DNA of 64,000 nucleotides from Photorhabdus heterorhabditis (lineage in GTDB: Bacteria > Pseudomonadota > Gammaproteobacteria > Enterobacterales > Enterobacteriaceae): contig NZ_RCWA01000016.1 in assembly GCF_018448905.1 (NCBI RefSeq), positions 1 to 64,000 of the forward strand. The letters run 5' to 3'. Under the pieces are notes generated by a model. That model saw only the letters and a list, made by a program, of their open reading frames with translations. It searched no databases and had not been told where the DNA came from. Positions within the stretch are counted from its first letter, which is position 1, and each line of letters starts with the position of its first letter. Below, in pieces: positions 18,450 through 28,476 of this stretch. The position numbers and the translations under genes are program-made.

Positions 18450-18986
18450 TTATGGATATATGATGGTGAAATTGAGTGTTTTATCAATGTTATTAGTAGC
18501 AATAGTCGTTTTTGTTGAAACTAATTCTGCTACGAAATTCATAGCTGCTTTTTTTGAATTGATTGTAGCGATATCAGCGACATTTACTCCTGGGGCTATT
18601 GCTGTATCATTACCTTGTTTGTGTATTTTAATACCTACCCCATCAACCCCTGAAGCATAAAAATGTTTATTACCATCATCTGGAGTACCCGTGAATAAGA
18701 TTCCCAGACTTCCGGTAACACTACAAGAAGATAAATTTATAGTGAAGTTTTTACTTTTTCCAACCATATTTGTTGTAATCTCACCCAGGTTATTTTGGAA
18801 TACGTTTTTTGACAACTTACCGAAATCTACGGTAATGTCTTTTCCTGCTGTTCCTGTGTCTACAGTACATCCATTTTCAATAATCTGACCTGTAAATTTA
18901 ATTTTCCCATCATAAGATAATGCACTGAAACTGCTAAAAGTCCCTAATATCATCACTAAAGAAGCCCAAATAAAATTCTTTCTCAT
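18450..18986 (-). CDS. major fimbrial subunit
   Basis: A 178-residue pilin with a signal peptide ending near ALSYD. The mature part has the FimA-type pattern: GKIKFTGQIIENGCTVD, VDFGKLSKNVF, a second Cys (NLSSCSVTG) forming the disulfide, and the ending TLNFTIIYP with penultimate Tyr. It is the first gene of the operon pilin-chaperone-usher-adhesin, so its promoter should lie in the AT-rich region above 18986. No adjacent recombinase gene, as in switch-controlled fimbriae, was seen. Confidence 0.9.
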   Translation of the reverse strand: MRKNFIWASLVMILGTFSSFSALSYDGKIKFTGQIIENGCTVDTGTAGKDITVDFGKLSKNVFQNNLGEITTNMVGKSKNFTINLSSCSVTGSLGILFTGTPDDGNKHFYASGVDGVGIKIHKQGNDTAIAPGVNVADIATINSKKAAMNFVAELVSTKTTIATNNIDKTLNFTIIYP

Positions 18987-19029
18987 TTAAAAATTCCTTA
19001 CCTTAATAAAGATGTGTTTTAGTTTTGTC

Positions 19030-19144
19030 TATACCCTTCATCCTTCAAGTTGCTGCTTTCACTTATCCCAGTCACATCGTTATCTATGCTCTTGGGGATG
19101 CGTTCACTTGCCGTCGCGCTGCAATTTGAAATCTATTGGGTATA
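19030..19144. repeat. ERIC (IRU) element, 115 bp, internal deletion
   Basis: Starts with TATACCCTTCATC and ends with ATCTATTGGGTATA, the inverted ends of enterobacterial ERIC/IRU elements. The core contains CAGTCACATCGTTATC and GGGGATGCGTTCA. It is 12 bases shorter than the full copies in this window, lacking the GTTGGCTGCG part. It lies just upstream of the pilin gene. Confidence 0.85.
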
Positions 19145-20634
19145 TATAATAAAACTATATATCTAACCAAAGTGATAATTTAATGGTTGATTATATAATT
19201 GAAGACATTTTTATAGTGGTGTGAAACTCAATTGAGTTTACCTCTATTCTTGTCTTTTTTGATTGATGTGAATAAGTCATGACTAATAAATGATTTTTTT
19301 ATAATCTCCTTGAATATTTCTGTGATGAATAGGTTACACTCATTTGGATACTTATTTCTCGTTTACTGTAGCTTGCATATATCACCACTTTTGAATGGTT
19401 TTCGTTATTCTCTGGGTGTTTACTCAAGGCAAGAATTTACCCCGAGCATATCATCATGTTTGTTGATAATAATCTCTGATATTAATTTTAGTCCAAGGAA
19501 GCCTATTTTTTGTTCTCGAAAATATCATCTCTTACTGTAAATAACTTAGTGTTATCGATAATGATTCTCACTTTTATGATAATATTGCAAGCAGTAAAGT
19601 GCAGTAAAAAGTCATACCAATAATGAATTTCTTACAAGATGATGGCTATAATGCAGTGAGAAACTCTTTTGAAATAGAATTAGGAAAACTGCCATCCCGG
19701 TTATGATTATGATGGCAATAACTCTTCTCTAATATCTTCAAATTTTTTATAACTCGGAATTTTCATTTTTCTGTAGGACTATTATCACTCGACGCTGGGG
19801 AGTATTAACTAAAATATGATCTTTTTCAACAGCTTAAACAAAAAAAATGATGTTTTTTTTAAAATTGTCAAATTATCTTTCTATTTCATTATGTTATAAC
19901 TTTAAATTAATCGTTTGATTTAATTGGTTTTGTATGGTTTTAGATTTCTGCATAAGATAATTTTTTACTTTACTATCACTCAAATAGTTTAGTGTGATTT
20001 TCAGCCTCATTGTTGGTTATATGATTAATCTTGGTAATCTATCGCAGTTTCGTGTAGTAAGCGGGATATAATTATACGGCTATTAAACATCTTCAAAATA
20101 TATATCATAGAAATCTGATTTTTATCGTTGTTGAAGAAAATATAATTATTAAAAATCGTGAGTATGGGTGGAGTCTCTACGTTAACGATTTAATTAAGTA
20201 TTGTAGAAGGAAGCTATATTAATAATTTTAGTGGCTGTTTTTATTAAATGGAAATGAGTGCTGGAAATAGTCGATGAAATTTAAAGAGTAAACAGGAGGT
20301 GAAAATTATTCATTGGTGAATATTACCTTAACTTAATTAGTTATAGTATAGGCATTTTACTTGCAAGAACATGGTTATTTTATCTATTGTATTTTTATGG
20401 TTATTTCAAAGTATAGGAATGGAATTATTTTATTTTCTTTATTTATAAGGAAAATGATTTAGGTAAAAATCATCAACCAAACCCTTTGATTTTGCGATTT
20501 ATGTCAGGAAAATCTCAGCCTGGCTGGAGAATGGATGGAGCCAGAATCTGAATTTATAAAAAACTTTTCAGCGGGCCTTTACAATTTATGATTCTGTTAA
20601 CTAGAATCAAGATAGTCGGTTATTAAAGATTACT
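19145..20634. other. AT-rich intergenic stretch upstream of the fimbrial operon
   Basis: About 1.5 kb of very AT-rich sequence. Short open frames exist but none has a good ribosome binding site, coding character or recognisable homology. I saw no clear tRNA, terminator pair or long inverted repeat by eye. It may hold the fimbrial promoter region and decayed genes. Confidence 0.4.
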
Positions 20635-20949
20635 TTATTCGTGATATATAAAAATAACATTGGTTATATATGGATTAGAAATGTCATGTTTATGTGACGT
20701 AAGACGATACAGAAATTTATATTTTTTGCATAGTAATCCTTTCATAGATTGGCATTTTTCTAAATAGGGATACTGTTCGTTATTTCCTGCCAGGAGATCG
20801 CCGCAAGGGAGGCGTAGTACAATGGTGATGGCATCGGCTGTATCGATACTTAGGTTAGGGTTTACCGATTCTGGTTTCGATAGTGCAGCTCTAGAGATGC
20901 TTGATAATTTAGAAAGATCATTCCGTGAAATATTTATCGCCTGTCGCAA
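20635..20949 (-). pseudogene. probable remnant of an XRE-type HTH regulator
   Basis: The frame reads RQAINISRNDLSKLSSISRA and then NPNLSIDTADAITIVLRLP, a recognisable Cro/C1 helix-turn-helix with typical spacing. There is no ATG: only a TTG at 20949, and the HTH-like frame continues upstream to stops near 21020 without a proper start. After about residue 60 the sequence becomes low-complexity and unlike regulator tails. The normally conserved Leu of SKLESG appears as Pro. This looks like a decayed small regulator rather than a live gene. Confidence 0.4.
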
Positions 20950-21049
20950 TTGTTTGGTTTTGTTGCCGATATTTGTACAGGTTTTTTTATCTGGTTTTTT
21001 GTTAAATCGGAGAGATTGAGATTATTAACATTCTAATAAAAGATGCAGT

Positions 21050-21176
21050 TATACCCAATAGATTTCAATTTGCAGCGCGGCGGCAAGAGAACGCATCCCT
21101 AGGAGCATAGATAACTATGTGACTAGGGTAAGTGAACGCAGCCAACAAAGCAGCAACTTGAAGGATGAAGGGTATA
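21050..21176. repeat. full-length 127-bp ERIC (IRU) element
   Basis: Inverted relative to the copy at 19030: begins TATACCCAATAGATTTC and ends GAAGGATGAAGGGTATA, with GCAGCCAACAAAGCAGCAAC inside. The length of 127 bases is the classic ERIC length. Its two arms are complementary over most of the element, so transcripts would fold into a long hairpin. Confidence 0.88.
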
Positions 21177-21318
21177 GTCGCTGCTAAGTGAGAGTAATGA
21201 TAATAATTTAATGATTATTAATTTAAGGAGATAAAGGCACATGATGAAGTTTGTATTGAGAGTTTCCTATTACACTTCAAATGATTAATTATTATATATA
21301 ACAGCCATTGAGGATACT

Positions 21319-21930
21319 ATGAATAGCTATTACGATTATATAATCATTGCCAGTATGGTGAGTATGGTCTTAATTATGCCGGGACCAACAAATACTCTTC
21401 TGGTATCATCTGGATATTCACATGGTTTTATTAGTACACTCAGGCTGATCTTGGCTGAGGCATTTGGTTATTTAACAGCAATTAGTTTGTGGGGGTTATT
21501 TTTATCTACAATTTCTCAAACTTTTATATGGTTGTTGGTTGCCTTAAAGCTTTGCGCGTCGACATACATTGCTTATTTGGCTTTTAAAGTTTGGCATTTT
21601 TCATTAGGTAAAGGGGAGGCAAACGTTCATTTTAACACAGTATTATTTGCCACTTTGCTTAATCCTAAGGCTTTTGTGTTTGCTACATACATATTTCCTC
21701 TTACTGCATTTACTGTGTGGTCAGAATATATTCCTTCCATGGCGGCTTTTATTTGTGCGTTATTACCTGTTTCCTTGATTTGGGTGGGTGCGGGAAAAGT
21801 GCTGTATCTGGGCAATCAGGGAAAAGGATGTTTAAAACCCGAACTGTTTTATCGTCTTGCTTCTTTAGTGTTATCTGTTTTTTCGTTCTCAATGTTTTAT
21901 ACGTCAATAAAAGGTGTTTTATATCTCTGA
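21319..21930 (+). CDS. LysE/RhtB-family amino acid exporter
   Basis: A 203-residue inner membrane protein with about six hydrophobic segments. The family signature is near the start (MVLIMPGPTNTLLVSSG), then TLLNPKAFVFATYIFP, the second typical motif. Members export amino acids or their analogues. GAGGAT precedes the ATG at suitable distance. It stands alone between an ERIC element and ybaL. The substrate cannot be told from sequence. Confidence 0.85.
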   Translation: MNSYYDYIIIASMVSMVLIMPGPTNTLLVSSGYSHGFISTLRLILAEAFGYLTAISLWGLFLSTISQTFIWLLVALKLCASTYIAYLAFKVWHFSLGKGEANVHFNTVLFATLLNPKAFVFATYIFPLTAFTVWSEYIPSMAAFICALLPVSLIWVGAGKVLYLGNQGKGCLKPELFYRLASLVLSVFSFSMFYTSIKGVLYL

Positions 21931-22189
21931 CGTAAAGGTTTGGTGCTACCTTTTTATTGGTCTTTTCATATTGGGGGTATGGAGAGACGGATTGTGTAGG
22001 GTTTCTTTGTCTCAATTTCTTTTAATGAAAGTGTTGTTCTCTCTGAGCCGTCCCTATCACTGTTACTTGAAGTAGTAAGAACGAAAATGGTAAGAACGGC
22101 TCATGTGGTGTCATAGAATACAGGGTAAAGTCATGGTTCCAGCTTATGATGAGAATGAAGAATTATTCCATCAGCGGCTCTGCGTTTCC

Positions 22190-23899
22190 TCAAATTAATG
22201 GTACAAAGGGTGATGCAGGGGGAGGCTCAACTAAATGGTCTTGGCTTTTACTGCTTGCCAACACATTTGCCATTGTTTTAGCAATTTCGTGCTCGCCAAT
22301 AATGACATGGCTAGCTCCACGCTCCATGATATAGGTCACTTCGTCGTCATAGTCAGCTCGAACGATAATATTCAGATCTGGACGAACCTCTCTTGCACTG
22401 GCGACAATCTCGCCCGCTTCATAACCATTCGGTATTGTCAGTAATAGGGAACAGGCACAGTCCAGACGCGCCAGTGACATAATATCTTTGTTGGCGGCAT
22501 TGCCCATGACGGCACTGATACCTTGTTCACCCAATTCTTCAAATTTGGCTCTGGTATTTTCAATAACAACTAGCGGGAATGCTTGTTCCTGTAGGCGCTG
22601 GCATAGCAAACTGCCGATACGTCCATAGCCGACAATAATAATGTGACCACAGATATCGACAGGAATTTGAGTTTCTTCTTCCAGAGTTTCTTCTAATAAT
22701 TGTTCTTCAATAGTTTCTGTTTTTTCCAGATAGCGATCCAGCAGGCTGAACAGAACTGGGTTCAGCATAATAGAAACAATTGCACCAGCCAGAACAAGAT
22801 TACGGGCATCCCCATCAAGTAGGCCAAGTGCAGTACCAAGACCTGCCAGAATAAAGGCAAATTCACCGATTTGAGCCAGACTGACCGAAATTGTTAGTGC
22901 AGTACGGCGTGAATGGCCGAACATTTTCACTAGTAACATGGCAGCGGCAGATTTACCAATAATAATAATTGCTAGTGTTGCCAGTATCGCTAGTGGCTGC
23001 TGGATGAGTACCATTGGGTCGAACAGCATACCAACGGACACGAAGAACAAGACGGCGAAAGCATCTCTGAGCGGCAGCGTATCTTGAGCGGCGCGGTGGC
23101 TGAGTTCTGATTCGTTCAGTACCATCCCGGCGAAGAATGCACCTAGTGCGAATGAGGCGTCAAACAGCGTAACAGCGCCGTAAGCGATACCCAGAGCAAT
23201 GACTAATACTGCGAGGGTGAATAGTTCTCGGGAGCCGGTACTGGCGGTTTTTGCCAGTATCCATGGGATCAGACGGCGCCCAACAACAATCATCAGTAAA
23301 ATAAAGGCAACAACTTTTCCGACTGTAATCGCAAGTTCCATAATTAACTGTCCGATATTGGCTTCCTTATTATCAAGGATACCGGCAGCCGCAGGCAGTA
23401 ATACCAGAGTCAGCACCATTGCCAGATCTTCGACAATCAGCCAGCCGATGGCTATCTGACCTCGTTGGCTATCAATCAATTGGCGCTCTTCTAGCGCTCG
23501 TAGCAGAACAACGGTACTGGCGGTTGATAAACAGAGGCCAAAGACGATACCGCTAAATAATTCCCAACCCAGTATTGCTGATAGCCCTACACCAAGCAGT
23601 GTTGCGACCAATATTTGTGCAATAGCGCCAGGGATAGCAATGGATTTTACTGCCAGCAGATCTTTAAGTGAAAAGTGTAGCCCGACACCGAACATTAATA
23701 AGATAACACCAATTTCTGCCAGTTCCGGTGCCAGTGAGGCATCAGCGACAAAACCAGGAGTGAAAGGGCCTGCGAGTACACCGGCGGTAAGGTAACCGAC
23801 CAGTGGTGAGATTTTCAGGCGTTGTGCCAGCATGCCAAGCAAATAAGCGAGGACAAACCCGCCAACGAGAGTGGTGATAAGTGGTGTCGAATGCTCCAT
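22190..23899 (-). CDS. ybaL: YbaL, KefB/KefC-family cation/proton antiporter
   Basis: A 569-residue monovalent cation:proton antiporter-2 protein. Residues 1-385 are a multi-spanning transporter domain (SPLVGYLTAGVLAGPFTPGF, LCLSTASTVVLLRALEERQL). Residues about 415-530 form a cytosolic RCK/TrkA-N domain with nucleotide-binding GYGRIGSLL and later ANKDIMSLARLDCA. It is nearly colinear with E. coli YbaL and holds the same place before fsr and ushA. The C-terminal 30 residues are variable. Confidence 0.95.
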   Translation of the reverse strand: MEHSTPLITTLVGGFVLAYLLGMLAQRLKISPLVGYLTAGVLAGPFTPGFVADASLAPELAEIGVILLMFGVGLHFSLKDLLAVKSIAIPGAIAQILVATLLGVGLSAILGWELFSGIVFGLCLSTASTVVLLRALEERQLIDSQRGQIAIGWLIVEDLAMVLTLVLLPAAAGILDNKEANIGQLIMELAITVGKVVAFILLMIVVGRRLIPWILAKTASTGSRELFTLAVLVIALGIAYGAVTLFDASFALGAFFAGMVLNESELSHRAAQDTLPLRDAFAVLFFVSVGMLFDPMVLIQQPLAILATLAIIIIGKSAAAMLLVKMFGHSRRTALTISVSLAQIGEFAFILAGLGTALGLLDGDARNLVLAGAIVSIMLNPVLFSLLDRYLEKTETIEEQLLEETLEEETQIPVDICGHIIIVGYGRIGSLLCQRLQEQAFPLVVIENTRAKFEELGEQGISAVMGNAANKDIMSLARLDCACSLLLTIPNGYEAGEIVASAREVRPDLNIIVRADYDDEVTYIMERGASHVIIGEHEIAKTMANVLASSKSQDHLVEPPPASPFVPLI

Positions 23900-24141
23900 T
23901 AAGATTCCTTCTTGCTGAGGCTATTAAATAGCATAGTGAAGAGGTAGGTGTCATAGTATTTTATAGATAATTCGAGGTAAATTCGCTAAAAAAATGAATA
24001 AAACATCAAAAAATATCGATTGAAAGGATTAAATTACCCGTAACAGGGATTTGTATTGATATGTTTGATTATTTATGAGGTATATAAAGGCTACTTCCAC
24101 ATAAAAAATGACTTTTATGTGGCGCTATTATGGTGATTTTT

Positions 24142-25359
24142 CTAGTTATTGTCTTCTATATTAGGTAATAAAGCGGTAAATATCCCAAGTAACGGTAGAA
24201 AAGCACAAATCTGATAAACTAGTTCAATACTTGTTCTGTCCGCAATGTTACCAAGTACCGCTGCGCCGATACCTCCCATACCAAAAGCGAGTCCGAAAAA
24301 TAGACCGGATATCATCCCGGTTTTACCGGGAATAAGTTCCTGTGCGTATACCAGGATTGCAGAGAACGCAGATGCCAGAATCACACCAATAATCACTGAC
24401 AGAATACTTGTCCAGTACAGAGAAGCGTAAGGCAGAACTAATGTAAAAGGAGCTACTCCGAGGATAGATATCCAGATGATATACTTCCTGCCGATTCTAT
24501 CGCCAAGAGGTCCCCCAATAATGGTTCCGGCTGCAACTGCGAATAAAAAAACAAACAGATGGAGCTGGGCGCTTTGTACGGAAATGTCGAATTTGTGGAT
24601 TAAGTAAAAAGTATAATAGCTACTGATACTGGTGAGATAAAAGAATTTGGAAAATATTAAAATTAACAAAATAATCAGAGAGCCTATCACGGCTTTTTTT
24701 GGTAAAACTTTAACGACATGACCCGTTCTGACTTGATTATTCTTAATATAATTCTGAGCTTTATACCATTTACTGATCTGCAATAGTACGATAATTCCCA
24801 GTAATGCGGCCAGAGAGAACCAGCCAACATTGCCTTTGCCATAAGGTGCAATAAATATAGCGGCTAGCAAAGGTCCGAGGGAACTACCGAAATTACCACC
24901 GACCTGGAAAAGCGATTGAGCTAGTCCATGACGGCCACCGGATGCCATACGTGCTACGCGTGATGATTCCGGGTGGAATACCGAAGAGCCAATGCCAATT
25001 AATGCGGACGCTAATAGAATTAACGGGAAATTGTTAGCGTGAGCCAGCAGTAGCAGACCTGATAAGGTGAAGCTCATTCCAATGGGTAATGAATAAGGTT
25101 GTGGATGTTTATCGGTATAGAAACCTATCAGTGGCTGTAATAGCGACGCGGTAATTTGGTAGGTCAACGTGATCATACCGATTTGCACAAAACTCAAGTT
25201 GAATTCTGATTGTAATAAAGGATAAATCGCCAGGATCAGCGATTGGATCATATCGTTCAATAAGTGTGAGATGCTAATCGCCCCAAGAATAGTAAAAACG
25301 GTGTTCTTGGTTTTGCTTGCATGAGAGGAGACTGTCGTTGTGTTGCTCTGTTCGTTCAT
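24142..25359 (-). CDS. fsr: Fsr, fosmidomycin-resistance MFS exporter
   Basis: A 405-residue major facilitator with about 12 membrane helices. SISHLLNDMIQSLILAIYPL opens the first helix, and the MFS loop motif appears as GGPLGDRIGRKYII. Length and order (ybaL-fsr-ushA) are as in E. coli, where Fsr exports fosmidomycin. It is transcribed away from ushA across about 245 bases. Confidence 0.93.
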   Translation of the reverse strand: MNEQSNTTTVSSHASKTKNTVFTILGAISISHLLNDMIQSLILAIYPLLQSEFNLSFVQIGMITLTYQITASLLQPLIGFYTDKHPQPYSLPIGMSFTLSGLLLLAHANNFPLILLASALIGIGSSVFHPESSRVARMASGGRHGLAQSLFQVGGNFGSSLGPLLAAIFIAPYGKGNVGWFSLAALLGIIVLLQISKWYKAQNYIKNNQVRTGHVVKVLPKKAVIGSLIILLILIFSKFFYLTSISSYYTFYLIHKFDISVQSAQLHLFVFLFAVAAGTIIGGPLGDRIGRKYIIWISILGVAPFTLVLPYASLYWTSILSVIIGVILASAFSAILVYAQELIPGKTGMISGLFFGLAFGMGGIGAAVLGNIADRTSIELVYQICAFLPLLGIFTALLPNIEDNN

Positions 25360-25605
25360 ATTGACTGCCAGCTTGTCTTAGGGGGGAGTTTGTTAGTTAT
25401 TTGTTACATTTTATATATTAGGCTGATAGTTAATTTTTTACTACACCGTAGATAGTTTGATGATACGCTCAAAAAAATGAAACGAAACATGTTCTAATAA
25501 TCACATAACGTAACCTATTTCAGAAATGATTTGTTAATCCCGCCTTGTTAGCTTTTGAAGCTGTTTTTGCATGGCAATTCACTTAAAAAAACATGGAGAT
25601 ATACC

Positions 25606-27264
25606 ATGAAGTTTTCGTTTAAGACCTCAGCTTGTGCTTTGGTTGTTTCTATGACATTACTTCCAACAATGGCAAATGCATGGGAAAAAGATAAAACCTA
25701 TGACATTACTATTTTGCACACTAACGACCATCATGGGCATTTTTGGTATAACGACCACGGTGAATATGGTTTAGCCGCTCAAAAAACAGTTGTTGATGAA
25801 ATCCGTCAAGAAGTCACCAAGAAAGGCGGCAGTGTGTTATTGCTTTCCGGTGGAGATATTAATACTGGCGTACCAGAGTCTGATTTGCAAGATGCGGAGC
25901 CTGATTTTAAAGGAATGAATCTGGTAGGTTATGATGCAATGGCGTTGGGTAACCACGAGTTTGATAATCCGCTGTCAGTATTGCGTCAGCAGGAAAAATG
26001 GGCGAAATTTCCGTTCCTCGCGGCCAATATTTACGATACCGGCACCGGTAAACGTTTGTTCAAGCCTTATACCATCTTTGATAAACAAGGGGTGAAAATT
26101 GCGGTTATCGGCCTGACGACTGATGATACGGCGAAAATCGGTAATCCTGCTAATTTCCCTAATGTTGAATTTCGTGTTCCCGCGATAGAAGCGAAAACGG
26201 TTGTAGAGGAACTGAAAAAAAATGAAAGACCAGATGTGATTATTGCAGCAACCCATATGGGGCACTATGACAACGGTAATCATGGTTCTAACGCGCCGGG
26301 TGATGTTGAAATGGCGCGTAGTTTGCCTGCGGGTTATTTGGATATGATTGTAGGTGGCCATTCACAAGATCCGGTTTGTATGTCTGCGGAAAATAAAAAC
26401 TACAAACAGATCGATTATGTACCGGGAACACCATGTTCGCCTGATCGTCAGAATGGTATTTGGATTGTTCAGGCGCACGAGTGGGGTAAATATGTTGGCC
26501 GTGCTGATTTTGAGTTCCGCAATGGTGAATTTAAGCTGACACATTATCAGTTAATTCCCATTAATCTTAATAAAAATGTGAAAAAATCAGACGGTTCTAC
26601 TGAACGTGTTTATTACACTGATGAAATTGCGCAAAACCCGGAGATGATAAAGTTGCTAACACCTTACCAGAATAAAGGTGATAAACAGTTAAACGTAAAA
26701 GTAGGTTCTGTTGAAGGTAAACTGGAAGGTGATCGTAACAAGGTTCGTTTTGTTCAGACCAATATGGCTCATGTTATCCTTTCTGCTTTGATGGAACGCG
26801 CGAATGCTGATTTCGCTATTATCAGTGGCGGCGGTATTCGTGATTCAATTGAATCCGGCGATATCACTTATAAAGATGTACTGAAAGTGCATCCATTTGC
26901 CAACTCATTGGTTTATGTTGATCTGAAAGGTAGTGAAGTTGAAAAATATCTGGCAGTGGTTGCTAACATGAAAGTTGACTCCGGTGCTTATGCTCAGTTC
27001 TTGAATGTTGATTTGATTGTTGATGGCAAGGGGGTTAAAGATGTCGAAATCGGTGGGAAGCCATTGGATCTGAATAAAACTTACCGCCTGGCAATGCTTG
27101 ACTTTAATGCTATCGGTGGTGATGGTTATCCACGTCTGGATAATCATCCAGCCTATGTCAACACGGGTTTTGTTGATGCAGAAGTTCTGAAAGATTATAT
27201 CGAGAAGCATTCACCCTTGAAAGCGACTAACTATGCGCCAAAAGGTGAAATTGTTTATCAATGA
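25606..27264 (+). CDS. ushA: UshA, periplasmic UDP-sugar hydrolase/5'-nucleotidase
   Basis: A 552-residue periplasmic enzyme that hydrolyses UDP-sugars and nucleotides. The signal peptide (MKFSFKTSACALVVSM then ANAWE) is followed by a metallophosphatase domain: ILHTNDHHGHF, GGDINTG, GNHEFDNP, THMGHYDNG and GGHSQDPVC supply metal ligands. The C-terminal domain, from about residue 360, contains the substrate-binding region with GGGIRDSIESGDIT and NAIGGDGYP. The start with GGAG is preferred over an upstream ATG lacking a signal. A terminator follows at 27286. Confidence 0.96.
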   Translation: MKFSFKTSACALVVSMTLLPTMANAWEKDKTYDITILHTNDHHGHFWYNDHGEYGLAAQKTVVDEIRQEVTKKGGSVLLLSGGDINTGVPESDLQDAEPDFKGMNLVGYDAMALGNHEFDNPLSVLRQQEKWAKFPFLAANIYDTGTGKRLFKPYTIFDKQGVKIAVIGLTTDDTAKIGNPANFPNVEFRVPAIEAKTVVEELKKNERPDVIIAATHMGHYDNGNHGSNAPGDVEMARSLPAGYLDMIVGGHSQDPVCMSAENKNYKQIDYVPGTPCSPDRQNGIWIVQAHEWGKYVGRADFEFRNGEFKLTHYQLIPINLNKNVKKSDGSTERVYYTDEIAQNPEMIKLLTPYQNKGDKQLNVKVGSVEGKLEGDRNKVRFVQTNMAHVILSALMERANADFAIISGGGIRDSIESGDITYKDVLKVHPFANSLVYVDLKGSEVEKYLAVVANMKVDSGAYAQFLNVDLIVDGKGVKDVEIGGKPLDLNKTYRLAMLDFNAIGGDGYPRLDNHPAYVNTGFVDAEVLKDYIEKHSPLKATNYAPKGEIVYQ

Positions 27265-27285
27265 CCCCGGATAAAGTATAAATCA

Positions 27286-27313
27286 AAAAGGGTTGCAATC
27301 TGGCAGCCCTTTT
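27286..27313 (+). terminator. rho-independent terminator after ushA
   Basis: AAAAGGGTTGC pairs with GCAGCCCTTTT (one G-T wobble) around AATCTG and ends in a T run, 21 bases past the ushA stop. Confidence 0.8.
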
Positions 27314-27539
27314 GAGGTGATATTAAAAGTATGAAAGGTAAAGTTAACGTTCTGTTTCTATTATAAAATGATCACTAGTGTCACAATTTCATTACATAGA
27401 ATAATTTTATAATTAAGGACAATGGATGAAATGGAGTCTTGAAATTGGTACTCTAATTATGGCTCTGTTGTCTGTATATAAACAGGTAATATTCCGAACA
27501 AATAAGAATAACGAAAATAACATGTTATTCCTCTTTGAT

Positions 27540-27567
27540 AGGCCAATAGAAATATTGGCCTTTTTTT
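27540..27567 (+). terminator. strong plus-strand terminator with no assigned gene
   Basis: AGGCCAATA pairs perfectly with TATTGGCCT around GAAA and is followed by seven T on the plus strand. The minus strand lacks a T run, so it serves rightward transcription. ushA already has its own terminator 225 bases earlier, so an independent short plus-strand transcript may end here. Confidence 0.75.
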
Positions 27568-28378
27568 ATCTCGATTTTTCTAGCAACATCTGAAGTAAAT
27601 TGCCTTCGCCGTACAGGTGCAAAGCGCCAACAGCAACCAGATACCGCCCGGCAGGCAATTCCCGTAAGTATTTATTCCACTGTCTGTTACGATCAATCAT
27701 CAGTAGTTGATAGATATCTTCACTGAAAGTTGTTGGTAAAGAATGTGTTTGTTGTTTAGGTTGATAATCCATCCACCAGCTTATCATTGTTTGTAAAGCA
27801 CGGGCGTTGGCGTGCCAATGTAACAATGTATCTTCTAGTAGTGACAGACCATTATTCGGGAGCTGATTAAGTAAATGAATCTGTGAGTCAGTCCCCTCAA
27901 GCTCGATAATCATTTTTCCTTGTGCTTTGGCTGCATTCAGTAGCTGATAATCAATACCGTAGTGAGGATGCAATCCAAGGTTTTGCGCTTGCCCTGCTTG
28001 CAAAATTAACGCGATTTGCCATGAAGGTAATAAATTGAGTGGTTCTTCTTGTTGGCGGATTTCATTGCAATAGCGCCGAAAATCCTGATACATCTCAGAA
28101 GATAGACGTTGTTCGATACGAGAGTGTGATTGAAATTCGTTATGAAATGGGAAACCTGCTTGAGTAACATCGGCTTCCACAATTAATGTATCGGATTGAT
28201 TAAGTTGATCCATTAATATTTCAGAAAGTGGAAACATATTTTCAGTTCCCATATGAATACTGCCCACCAGATGCAAATGTTTATCACCTGTCAGAGTAAT
28301 ATCATAAGCTGGATAGGGATAACGGCGGGAAGGGTTCAGCCCCAGCATATTAGTAAGATATTTAATCAATCGTCCCAT
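27566..28378 (-). CDS. ybaP: YbaP, TraB/GumN-family protein
   Basis: A 270-residue TraB/GumN-family protein. Landmarks are LVGSIHMGTENMFPL (family GS.H.G motif), DTLIVEADVT, IELEGTDSQIHLL (E..ET-like) and near the C-terminus LVAVGALHLYGEGNLL. TraB/GumN domains are thought to be metal-dependent hydrolases; the E. coli substrate is unknown. ybaK, which sits between ushA and ybaP in E. coli, is missing here. Confidence 0.9.
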   Translation of the reverse strand: MGRLIKYLTNMLGLNPSRRYPYPAYDITLTGDKHLHLVGSIHMGTENMFPLSEILMDQLNQSDTLIVEADVTQAGFPFHNEFQSHSRIEQRLSSEMYQDFRRYCNEIRQQEEPLNLLPSWQIALILQAGQAQNLGLHPHYGIDYQLLNAAKAQGKMIIELEGTDSQIHLLNQLPNNGLSLLEDTLLHWHANARALQTMISWWMDYQPKQQTHSLPTTFSEDIYQLLMIDRNRQWNKYLRELPAGRYLVAVGALHLYGEGNLLQMLLEKSR

Positions 28379-28476
28379 TTGTACTCCGGTTCAGCATTTA
28401 TTTTCAGGCTAATATTACAGCGGTACTTCGGCTGTATCTTTATTTATTTCCATTGCTGTTTCTTTACTCCTGTTAT

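Noticed and set aside
18987-21318. Fimbrial promoter inversion switch like the Photorhabdus mad locus
   Set aside because: No adjacent recombinase gene and no long inverted repeats were found by eye, and the operon has four genes only.
22044-22103. TGAGCCGT and ACGGCTCA inverted repeat between the LysE-type gene and ybaL
   Set aside because: The arms are short and 44 bases apart without a T run; too weak to call.
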